NCBI GenBank assembly: GCA_029246685.1
Contig: JAQWMR010000014.1
Location: 1 to 39,642 of the forward strand
DNA from: Acidimicrobiales bacterium
GTDB taxonomy: Bacteria > Actinomycetota > Acidimicrobiia > Acidimicrobiales > Aldehydirespiratoraceae
DNA: 39,642 bases
Reading direction: 5' to 3'
Shown: positions 33,859 through 39,642 of the stretch, piece by piece
Position numbering within the stretch: position 1 is the stretch's first letter
How the letters are laid out: the number at the start of each line of letters is the position of its first letter
The notes under the pieces: model-generated
The model's database searches: none
What the model saw: only the letters and a program-made list of their open reading frames with translations
Told to the model about the DNA's origin: nothing
Position numbers and translations under genes: made by a program

Positions 33859-34431
33859 TCAGACGAACAGGACGTGGACGGCCCGCCGGAGTCGCGCCCT
33901 CACCCCGGACGCATCGAGACGATGGTGGATCCACTGCAGGATGGCGCTGTTGACCACATCGCCGAGGATCTCGACGCGGGCGTCGTGGTCGTCGACCTCG
34001 GCGTCGCCGATGGCCGCGTCGATGATTGCACCGAAGGTCGACCCCATCGCTCCCATCGTCGTGCCGACCTTGGGGTCGGCGGAATACATGGCCCGCATGA
34101 GCGCCCGGGTACGGGTCTCGTCCTGCTCCAGCGCGTCGGCGAAACGGTCGAGCGCAGCCGAGATGCGGTCGGCGATGGTTGCCTCGGCGGGCGGATGCCG
34201 CTCCAGGTCGGAACGGAGCGCCTGCATCCCGCCCGCGTGCGCCCGGGCGATCAACTCGTCCTTGGAGCCGGCCATCTCGTAGATCTTCGCCAACGACATG
34301 CGCGTCTCGGCGGCAAGCCGACGCATGGTGACCGCGTCGTAGCCTTCGCCCGCGGCCCGGTAGGTCGCGCGCATGAGCCGGGCGTAGCGCTCGTCGATCG
34401 TCGGATCGGCCGTCTCGATCGTCTCGTCCAC
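33859..34431 (-). CDS. TetR/AcrR family regulator
   Basis: The 190-residue product has a TetR helix-turn-helix (YDAVTMRRLAAETRMSLAKI, then YEMAGSKDELIARA) and a helical C-terminal domain. The GTG start at 34431 is 10 bp from the perfect palindrome at 34441-34454 and 54 bp from the divergent rhamnosidase gene. This is the usual layout of a self-regulated TetR repressor controlling its neighbour. The same palindrome in degenerate form occurs twice at 31410-31466, so it probably controls the whole second module. Confidence 0.9.
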   Translation of the reverse strand: MDETIETADPTIDERYARLMRATYRAAGEGYDAVTMRRLAAETRMSLAKIYEMAGSKDELIARAHAGGMQALRSDLERHPPAEATIADRISAALDRFADALEQDETRTRALMRAMYSADPKVGTTMGAMGSTFGAIIDAAIGDAEVDDHDARVEILGDVVNSAILQWIHHRLDASGVRARLRRAVHVLFV

Positions 34432-34440
34432 GCCACCTAC

Positions 34441-34454
34441 CGTAACGCGTTACC
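34441..34454. promoter_or_regulatory. Operator, motif 2 (CGTAACGCGTTACC)
   Basis: The core GTAACGCGTTAC (34442-34453) is a perfect 12-bp palindrome in the 53-bp space between the divergent TetR and GH78 genes. It lies 10 bp before the TetR start and 30 bp before the GH78 start, so a bound dimer should cover both promoters. Confidence 0.7.
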
Positions 34455-34484
34455 AGCCACCGGCCCGTACAACGGGGAGGAAGC

Positions 34485-37106
34485 ATGACCGCGCCGACAC
34501 TCCTGCGAGCCGAGCACCTGATCGACCCCCTGGGCACGCACTGCCGCCGACCACGGCTGTCTTGGCAGCTGTCACCCGGCTCCGGCCCCCAGCTCGCCTA
34601 CGAGGTGGAGCTCGACGGCGAACCGCTCGGCCCCGTGAACTCGGACCTCTGCGTTCTCACGCAGTGGCCCGGCCCGGACCTGGCGTCACGCCAACGCGTC
34701 GAGTGGCGGGTGCGGGTGCGGACCGACGCAGGCTGGAGCGACTGGTCGGCGCCCGCCACCATCGAGCTCGGCCTGTGCGACCCCGACGACTGGTCGGCCG
34801 GCTGGATCGAGCCGCGGGAGGCCGAGCGCCCTCCGGTCGGCGAACGGCCCGGCTACCGCCTCCGCCGCGCTTTCGACATCGCGACCTCCGGCGACATCGC
34901 GACCTCCGGCTGCGCTCGCCTCTACGCCACCGCGCGCGGCGTCTACGAGTGTCATCTCAACGGGCACCGGGTCGGCGACCTCGAGCTGACCCCCGGATTC
35001 ACCGCCTACGACAAGGTGCTCCAGGTCCAGACCTATGACGTGACCGACCTGTTGCGCGCAGGTGAGAACGCCTGGGAGGTCATCCTCTCCGACGGGTGGT
35101 TCCGGGGCCGCAACGGCTTCAACCAGGTCCCTGACTGTTATGGCCGCACCGTTGCGTTCCTGGGCCAACTCGAGTTCGACGGCACACCCGTCGCCGTCTC
35201 CGACGGCGAGTGGGAGTGGTCGCTCGGGCCGATCACGGCCGCCGACCTGATGGCGGGACAGACGGAGGACCGCGGTGCCCCGTCGTCGTGGGCGCCCGTC
35301 GCCGCCGCCGACCATCCGATGGATGCCCTCACCGACTCGCCCGCGCCGCCGGTCCGGGCGGTCGAGGAGATCACGCCGCTCACCGTGCGCCGACTCGACG
35401 CGCATCGCCAGATCGTCGACCTCGCCCAGAACATCAACGGACGGGTCCGGTTGCACGACCTCGGACCGGCCGACACGGTCATCAGCCTCGTCCACGGCGA
35501 AGCGCTCGATGCGGAGGGCGACGTCACCCAGTCCCACCTCCACGCGCACGACTTCGTCGATCAGTCCGTGCGGCCCGTCGGGATGACCGACCGCGTCACG
35601 TCGGCCGGCATCCCCGGCGACGTGTTCGAGCCCCGCCACACGGTGCACGGGTTCCAGTTCGTCCGGATCGAGGGGCACCCGCGGAACCTCACCCCCGATG
35701 ACGTCACCGGCGTGGTCGTCCACACCGACCTGCGGCGGACGGGTTGGTTCCGGTGCAGCGACGAGCGGGTCGACAAGTTCCACGAGGCGACGGTCTGGAG
35801 CTTTCGGGACAACGCCTGCGACATCCCGACCGACTGCCCGCAACGCGAACGGGCCGGGTGGACGGGCGACTACCAGCTCTTCCTGCCCACCGCCGCGTTC
35901 CTCTTCGACGTGGCCGGATTCTCCGAGAAGTGGTTGCGCGACCTGCGGGCCGATGCCCGACCCGACGGGTGCCTCTGTAACTTCGCCCCCGACCCCGTGC
36001 GGCCGCTGGCGACCAAGTACGCCAACGAGATCTGGCAGTTCATCCAGGGGTCGTCCGGTTGGGGCGACGCCATCACGATCGTCCCTTGGGAGCTGCACCG
36101 GGCCTACGGCGACGAGCAGATCCTGGCCGACTGCTGGCCGGCGATGGTCGCGTGGGTCGACTACGCCGCGGGGGTGGCGGCGGAGCAGCGACACCCCGAC
36201 CGGCAACGGCGCTCGCCCGAACCGGCCCCCCACGAGCGGTTCGTCTGGGACGGCGGCTGGCACTGGGGCGAGTGGCTCGAGCCCGGCCTCCATCCCGACG
36301 AGAACGGCGCGTACTTCGAGAAGGACAAGGGCGACGTCGGCACCGCATTCCTGCACCGGTCGGCCTCCCTCGCGAGTCGGATCGGGAGCATGCTTGGCCA
36401 CGGCGGCGAGGCGGACCGGTTCGCCGAGCTCGCCGCGCAGGCGAAGGAAGCGTGGCGCCGGGAGTTCATCGACGACGAGGGCCGGCTCGCACCCGACACG
36501 CAGGCGAACCACGTGCGGGCCCTGGCGTTCGGGCTCGTCCCCGATGACCTGACCGCCGGTGCGGTGGACCGACTCGTCGAGCTGATCCGGGCCGCGGGCA
36601 CCCACCTCGGCACGGGCTTCCTCGCCACCCCCGACCTGCTCCCGGTACTCGCTGATCACGGACACCTCGACGTCGCCTACGAACTGCTCCTCCAGGACAC
36701 CGAGCCGTCGTGGCTGACGATGATCGACCGGGGCGCCACCACCGTGTGGGAGGCGTGGAACGGCATCGACGCCGACGGCGTGCCGCATGAGTCACTCAAC
36801 CACTACAGCAAGGGCGCCGTCGTCCACTTCCTCCACACCCACACGGCCGGGATCCGTCTGCTCGACGACGAACCCGCCTACCGGCGCTTCCGCATCGAGC
36901 CCCGGCCGGGCGGCGGGTTGACCCACGCCGAGGCCGAGCACGAGTCGCCCTATGGACGGATCCGCTCGGCCTGGACGACCGACGGCGACGAGTTCTCGCT
37001 CTCGGTCACGGTGCCGCCCGGCACCACCGCCGAGGTCGTCCTGCCCGACGGCACGACGACGTTCGAGGGCCCCGGCGACTCCCACCATTCGTGCCGAGCA
37101 CTGTAG
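34485..37106 (+). CDS. GH78 alpha-L-rhamnosidase (second copy)
   Basis: The 873-residue product parallels the enzyme at 18863 from end to end: RPRLSWQLSPG, YATARGVYECHLNG, TDLRRTGWF, DNACDIPTDCP and GATTVWEAW. Putative catalytic acids are Asp450, Glu455 and Asp462 in DCPQRERAGWTGD, and Glu756, with the same spacing as in the first copy. No signal peptide is present. The ATG has GGGGAGGAA upstream. A TetR gene diverges from it across a perfect operator. An 18-bp tandem duplication lies in its coding sequence. It may act on a differently linked rhamnoside than the first copy. Confidence 0.95.
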   Translation: MTAPTLLRAEHLIDPLGTHCRRPRLSWQLSPGSGPQLAYEVELDGEPLGPVNSDLCVLTQWPGPDLASRQRVEWRVRVRTDAGWSDWSAPATIELGLCDPDDWSAGWIEPREAERPPVGERPGYRLRRAFDIATSGDIATSGCARLYATARGVYECHLNGHRVGDLELTPGFTAYDKVLQVQTYDVTDLLRAGENAWEVILSDGWFRGRNGFNQVPDCYGRTVAFLGQLEFDGTPVAVSDGEWEWSLGPITAADLMAGQTEDRGAPSSWAPVAAADHPMDALTDSPAPPVRAVEEITPLTVRRLDAHRQIVDLAQNINGRVRLHDLGPADTVISLVHGEALDAEGDVTQSHLHAHDFVDQSVRPVGMTDRVTSAGIPGDVFEPRHTVHGFQFVRIEGHPRNLTPDDVTGVVVHTDLRRTGWFRCSDERVDKFHEATVWSFRDNACDIPTDCPQRERAGWTGDYQLFLPTAAFLFDVAGFSEKWLRDLRADARPDGCLCNFAPDPVRPLATKYANEIWQFIQGSSGWGDAITIVPWELHRAYGDEQILADCWPAMVAWVDYAAGVAAEQRHPDRQRRSPEPAPHERFVWDGGWHWGEWLEPGLHPDENGAYFEKDKGDVGTAFLHRSASLASRIGSMLGHGGEADRFAELAAQAKEAWRREFIDDEGRLAPDTQANHVRALAFGLVPDDLTAGAVDRLVELIRAAGTHLGTGFLATPDLLPVLADHGHLDVAYELLLQDTEPSWLTMIDRGATTVWEAWNGIDADGVPHESLNHYSKGAVVHFLHTHTAGIRLLDDEPAYRRFRIEPRPGGGLTHAEAEHESPYGRIRSAWTTDGDEFSLSVTVPPGTTAEVVLPDGTTTFEGPGDSHHSCRAL
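34875..34910 (+). repeat. 18-bp in-frame tandem duplication
   Basis: GACATCGCGACCTCCGGC occurs twice in tandem, encoding DIATSG-DIATSG in the linker before CARLYATARGVYE. The paralogue at 18863 has no such doubling. The copies are identical, which suggests a recent slippage event tolerated in a loop. Confidence 0.85.
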
Positions 37107-37153
37107 AACTGCGGACTAGTGGGAGTGCCGGCTTGTCGCTGAGAACGGCATCC

Positions 37154-37172
37154 ATGCAACACAGATGCAACA
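37154..37172 (+). repeat. Direct repeats of ATGCAACA
   Basis: ATGCAACA occurs at 37154-37161 and 37165-37172, 11 bp start to start, in the non-coding region beyond the integrase 3' end. One-turn spacing of short direct repeats beside an integrase core resembles arm-type binding sites. This is suggestive only. Confidence 0.4.
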
Positions 37173-37300
37173 GCACATCGGTAAGCAACGGGGAGCAGTG
37201 GTTACGGCCGGGCAGGAGCCTGCGCCTGAGAAACGCTGAACTGCGACACGAAACCGGCGAAATCTCTGGTCTGACTGGGGTTGTGGAGAACATTCCCAGA

Positions 37301-37325
37301 GGGCTCATAACCCGAAGGTCGCAGG
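37301..37325 (+). other. tRNA-Met-like anticodon-arm fragment, possible att core
   Basis: The 25 bases beginning GGGCTCATAACCCGAAGGTC and ending GCAGG match the anticodon arm (CAT), variable loop and 5' T-stem of bacterial initiator-type tRNA-Met. No acceptor or D arm surrounds them, so this is not a tRNA gene. It lies in the 462-bp non-coding stretch 37107-37568, 244 bp from the integrase stop. Tyrosine integrases often use tRNA anticodon arms as crossover cores, so an attP or att remnant is likely. I see no other gene in this stretch. Confidence 0.55.
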
Positions 37326-37353
37326 GAGAAGTCACCGTAGGGGTGACCCTGCG
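37320..37353 (+). other. Bulged hairpin next to the att-like core
   Basis: CGCAGG pairs with CCTGCG, and inside it GTCACC pairs with GGTGAC around a 5-nt loop, leaving a GAGAA bulge on the 5' side. The outer strand GCAGG is the T-stem half of the tRNA-like fragment, so the hairpin replaces the normal T-loop. It may be part of the recombination site; its function is unknown. Confidence 0.45.
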
Positions 37354-37535
37354 GCGAAGGACGAATTCGGCTGGGTTGACCTGGACTCGATCGCAAGGGC
37401 CGAGGTGTGCACGAAGAGTGCACCGGACTCGCGGCTATGGGTCATGTGCCGGCGGACCAGATCGGACTGGACGGATTCGATGACCGACGTGAGCTGCCCA
37501 AACGGACGAGGCAGACCTCGGTGGACCTTCCTCTG

Positions 37536-37549
37536 GGGGCTTAAACCCC
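37536..37549 (-). terminator. Small hairpin after the integrase gene
   Basis: GGGG-CTTAAA-CCCC is a 4-bp stem around six bases, 20 bp beyond the integrase stop on its coding strand. It is weak and lacks a T-run, so termination is tentative. Confidence 0.25.
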
Positions 37550-37568
37550 GACGGACGAGAGGAGGTCG

Positions 37569-38999
37569 CTATCGGTTGTGGACCCGTTGGCCGAGGTGAT
37601 CGGCGGCGGCCTTGTCGGCGGATCGACGTCTACCGGAGTAGTTGGTCAGCATGACCTGGACGGTGTGGCCCTGGCGCTCGCTGACGGCGGACGGGTTGAA
37701 GCCAGCGTCCATGAGCTCGGTACTCGTCCACTTCCGAAGGGCGAGGATGGTGGCGTCGAAATCGCCCGAGCCGATGCCGAGGGTGGTTCGAAGCTGACGC
37801 ATACGTCGGGTCATGAATTCGGGCCGCATCGGTTCGACGCAGCTTGGGTCCAGGCTGAACACGAATCCGTCCGGTGGAATCTCCACGCCACACTCGGTCG
37901 CTCGTTCGCTCATTCGGTCGAGATGAGTGGAGAGCATCTCGATGGTGCCGACGTCGAGGCTGACGACGCGGCTTTGTTTGGTCTTGGTCGGCTTGACGAC
38001 GATGGTTCCACCAGCGTCGTTGACCGCGGTGTCGACGATGAGCTCGTTGCGGCTGAGCTGGACCCGGTCGCGACGAAGCCCGGCGAGTTCGCCGCGGCGC
38101 ATACCGGTCGTTGCTGCGAGTTTCAGAATCGGTGCGATGTCAGAATCGTGCTTGTCGGCACCGTCGAGAATACGGAGGAGTTCCTCGACCTCTGGTGTCG
38201 CGGTTGTCTTCGGTGCTTTGGAGCTGACGGGTAGCTCGAAACCGGCCACAGGGTTGACAGCGACCTTGTTGTGGCGGCGACCCCATTTGTAGGCGCCGCT
38301 CAGTACTGCTCGGGCGTTGTTCATTCTGCTGTGGGAGAGTCCGGCGCGACGCATGCGGCCGAACGCGTTGTCGAGGTCGGCGGGGGAGAGGCGATCGGCG
38401 TTGTGGCTGCCGATCTCGCCGGCGAGCCACTTGTTGTAGGCGTCGTGGTAGCCGAAGACGGTGGAATGCTCGAGACCTCTGACCTCGCGGGCGAACTCGA
38501 TGTACCAGTCGATGAGTTCGCCGACGGTGAGTGAACCACCTGCTGGCGTGGGCCGGGTTCGGCCTTCGGCGAGGCTGACCTTCAGTGCTGCGAGCGCTTC
38601 GTTGGCTTGGGCTTTGGTGCCGCGCACAGTGCGGGTGAGGCGTCGTCGTTTGCCGGTGGCGTCGCGTCCGGCGTCGGCGACGATCTTCCACTTGTTTCGG
38701 TCGAGTCGGGTGACCGAGCCGCTACCTCGGTGTGCCCGCGCCGCGGGAGTTCTTGTCGTGTTCGTGGTGATCGAGAGGTGCTCGACTCGGACGCACAGCG
38801 GGTTGTCGGGACACGACCTGATTCGGCTGTCGGGCGTTGGCTCCCCGTGCTCGAGGTACCAGGAGATTCGCGCGGCGGTGTGGAGTTTCCCGTCGACGCG
38901 GATCTGGCCGCCGCCGCCCTTGGTCCGCGAACCGAGCCACAAATGATGTTCGCCCGTTCGGTCGACCTTGGCCTCGAAGAGGTCTCGGAGTTCCGCCAT
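37569..38999 (-). CDS. Tyrosine recombinase/integrase with HNH-like N-terminal domain
   Basis: The 476-residue product has three parts. Residues of about 18-77 resemble the HNH-3 type homing-endonuclease fold (HLWLGSRTKGGGGQIRV, then RSCPDNPLCVRVEHL), but the first His of the usual DHxCxNxxCVxPxHL is Ser, so nuclease activity is doubtful. Residues of about 90-250 are a SAM-like core-binding domain (LTVGELIDWYIEFA). The catalytic domain has Arg301 (TGMRRGEL), Lys341 (TKTKQSR), Arg422 (ALRKW), His445 (RQGH) and Tyr454 (NYSG). The His of HxxR is Leu419. The gene reads toward the tRNA-Met-like core, and its start faces tRNA-Lys. It is the only sign of an integrated element here. Confidence 0.9.
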   Translation of the reverse strand: MAELRDLFEAKVDRTGEHHLWLGSRTKGGGGQIRVDGKLHTAARISWYLEHGEPTPDSRIRSCPDNPLCVRVEHLSITTNTTRTPAARAHRGSGSVTRLDRNKWKIVADAGRDATGKRRRLTRTVRGTKAQANEALAALKVSLAEGRTRPTPAGGSLTVGELIDWYIEFAREVRGLEHSTVFGYHDAYNKWLAGEIGSHNADRLSPADLDNAFGRMRRAGLSHSRMNNARAVLSGAYKWGRRHNKVAVNPVAGFELPVSSKAPKTTATPEVEELLRILDGADKHDSDIAPILKLAATTGMRRGELAGLRRDRVQLSRNELIVDTAVNDAGGTIVVKPTKTKQSRVVSLDVGTIEMLSTHLDRMSERATECGVEIPPDGFVFSLDPSCVEPMRPEFMTRRMRQLRTTLGIGSGDFDATILALRKWTSTELMDAGFNPSAVSERQGHTVQVMLTNYSGRRRSADKAAADHLGQRVHNR

Positions 39000-39007
39000 G
39001 ACAGGAA

Positions 39008-39068
39008 TCTATAGCGCAGTCTATGGACTGTCTATGGCACCCAAGGTGGCAGACTCGACGTTCTATAG
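39008..39068. repeat. Four TCTATRG heptamers upstream of the integrase
   Basis: TCTATAG (39008), TCTATGG (39020), TCTATGG (39031) and TCTATAG (39062) occur in the 60 bp before the integrase ATG, the first three at 12- and 11-bp spacing. On the coding strand the one nearest the start gives TATAGA about 8 bp from the ATG, a possible -10 for a leaderless message. They may be operators or integrase arm sites. Confidence 0.5.
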
Positions 39069-39079
39069 ACTGAACGACG

Positions 39080-39120
39080 AAACCCCAGGCCGCCCGGATA
39101 ACCGGTCTGACCTGGGGTTT
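39080..39120 (-). terminator. Terminator after tRNA-Lys
   Basis: AAACCCCAGG and CCTGGGGTTT form a perfect 10-bp inverted repeat around 21 bases, which hold a second small stem (CCGG-ATAA-CCGG). On the tRNA strand the stem ends in GGGGTTT, giving a short T-run. It begins 4 bp after the encoded CCA end of tRNA-Lys and separates the tRNAs from the integrase promoter. Confidence 0.75.
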
Positions 39121-39124
39121 CTGG

Positions 39125-39200
39125 TGGTACACCCCCTGGGACTTGAACCCAGAACCTGCGGATTAAGAGTCCGATGCTCTACCAATTGAGCTAGAGGTGC
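39125..39200 (-). tRNA. tRNA-Lys (CTT)
   Basis: The 76-base reverse-strand sequence starts GCACCTCTAGCTCAATTGG and ends GGGGTGTACCA, with CCA encoded. The anticodon loop CTCTTAA gives anticodon CTT. The T-arm TTCTGGGTTCAAGTCCCAG is standard. The acceptor has two G-T pairs, and the outermost anticodon-stem pair is T-C. It is probably transcribed with tRNA-His upstream. Confidence 0.93.
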
Positions 39201-39228
39201 AGGAATTGCTCCGAGGAGAAATTCTACG

Positions 39229-39303
39229 GGTGAACGAGGGGATTCGAACCCCCGACCTCCTGGACCACAACCAGGCGCTCTAACCAACTGAGCTACGCCC
39301 ACC
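39229..39303 (-). tRNA. tRNA-His (GTG)
   Basis: The reverse-strand sequence reads GGTGGGCGTAGCTCAGTTGG at the 5' end. The anticodon loop TTGTGGT gives GTG, and the T-arm GGGGGTTCGAATCCCC is standard. An extra 5' G (position -1, at 39303) faces C73 at 39229, the identity mark of tRNA-His. The CCA end is not encoded, unlike the tRNA-Lys 28 bp downstream. Confidence 0.95.
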
Positions 39304-39307
39304 ACGA

Positions 39308-39323
39308 TGACCCCGAGGGGTCA
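39308..39323. terminator. Perfect 16-bp palindrome upstream of tRNA-His
   Basis: TGACCCCGAGGGGTCA is a 7-bp perfect stem around two bases, lying between the partial gene ending at 39382 and tRNA-His. It could end transcription of that gene or act as an operator; no T-run follows. Confidence 0.35.
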
Positions 39324-39381
39324 GGCGAAGAAGGAGTGTACCGGGCTGTGCGGGCTCCAGCCCACCACTTTTTGGACCGAA

Positions 39382-39642
39382 CTACTGCTCGCGGGAAGCG
39401 GCGTTTTTCTCCTCGAGCGCCTCGAGGGCCTGCTGGAGGAGGATCAGCGTGTCCACGAACATGTCGAGCGGAAACTCGTCGGGTTCGATGAGGCGAGCCA
39501 TCTTGAGTCCGTCGTCGAGGGCCCCGATGATCTTTGCCGCCGTAGTCGAGCCGACCGGTGGATTCTCGACGCCGCTCGCGGCCCACTGCTGCTCGATTAT
39601 CCGGGCGGTCGTCAGCCGCGACGCAGAAAGACCTTCACGCTC
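39382..39642 (-). CDS. Partial protein, possible TetR-type C-terminal domain
   Basis: The reverse strand is open from the window edge to a TAG at 39382-39384, giving the last 86 or so residues (SASRLTTARIIEQQWAAS, then KIIGALDDGLKMARLIEPDE and FPLDMFVDTLILLQQALEAL). It is helical. The GLxxxRLIxPDxxPLxxFxDxL run resembles the C-terminal ligand domain of some TetR regulators, but the DNA-binding part is outside the window. The gene precedes the two tRNAs. Function uncertain. Confidence 0.6.
   Translation of the reverse strand, partial: EREGLSASRLTTARIIEQQWAASGVENPPVGSTTAAKIIGALDDGLKMARLIEPDEFPLDMFVDTLILLQQALEALEEKNAASREQ

Noticed and set aside
34686..36788. A 700-codon open frame on the reverse strand across the second rhamnosidase
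   Set aside because: It mirrors a GH78 gene with full catalytic motifs on the other strand. The product shows no family features and is a GC-bias shadow.
37250..37360. A complete tRNA-Met gene around the CAT anticodon arm
   Set aside because: No acceptor or D stem can be formed from the flanks and the T-loop is replaced by a longer hairpin.
39125..39200. tRNA-Lys as the integrase attachment site
   Set aside because: The integrase lies beside its 3' end, but I found no second copy of the tRNA-Lys 3' end in the window, whereas a tRNA-Met-like core lies on the other side of the integrase.
1..39642. CRISPR arrays, riboswitches or defence systems
   Set aside because: No regularly spaced repeats, known riboswitch cores or defence-type genes were seen.

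Overview
The window is high-GC DNA whose gene style suggests an actinobacterium, possibly a member of the Acidimicrobiia (for example an Ilumatobacter-like organism). The style includes many GTG starts, ATGA/GTGA stop-start overlaps, a mycofactocin-type short-chain dehydrogenase, several other SDRs, CoxLMS-type molybdenum enzymes and fused Liv transporters. The taxonomic call is inference; no 16S or ribosomal gene is present.

Layout. (1) 1-5110: a partial SDR (-) diverges from a tightly coupled operon of aldehyde dehydrogenase, SDR, tandem carboxymuconolactone-decarboxylase-domain protein, 3-hydroxyisobutyrate-dehydrogenase-like protein and TetR regulator. (2) 5103-5694: an IS3-family transposase remnant. 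(3) 5908-11061: a mycofactocin-type SDR, then the large, FAD and [2Fe-2S] subunits of a molybdenum hydroxylase and a CoxG-like protein. (4) 11160-21454: solute-binding lipoprotein, an MFS-LivF fusion, a LivH-LivM-LivG fusion, an amidohydrolase and a GH78 alpha-L-rhamnosidase. (5) 21490-21860: gene debris (a rearranged P450 3' copy and an aldehyde-dehydrogenase fragment). (6) 25845-21875 (-): TetR, cytochrome P450, SDR and CaiB/AMACR-type enzyme. (7) 25919-28858: SDR, a TIM-barrel isomerase and a GH1 beta-glucosidase. (8) 28978-37106: a second glycoside module with VOC protein, an HxD...H protein, two SDRs, a second binding lipoprotein, a decayed acyl-CoA synthetase, TetR and a second GH78. (9) 37107-39642: an integrase locus with a tRNA-Met-like core, then tRNA-Lys, tRNA-His and a partial gene.

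How it may work together. Neither GH78 nor the GH1 enzyme shows a signal peptide, while both solute-binding proteins are lipoproteins. The simplest reading is that intact rhamnose/glucose-bearing glycosides are imported by the fused Liv-type transporter, cut in the cytoplasm by rhamnosidase and beta-glucosidase, and the aglycone is then oxidised by SDRs, P450, molybdenum hydroxylase and ALDH and handled as CoA thioesters. The aglycone (flavonoid, terpenoid or steroid glycoside, or another) cannot be told from sequence alone.

Two recurring palindromes tie the modules together. TTNGAAC-N4-GTTCNAA or a close variant stands before modules 3, 4, 6 and the isomerase/GH1 pair. GNTAACNNGTTANC-type sites stand before the genes of module 8. 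This points to two TetR-type regulons within one catabolic island.
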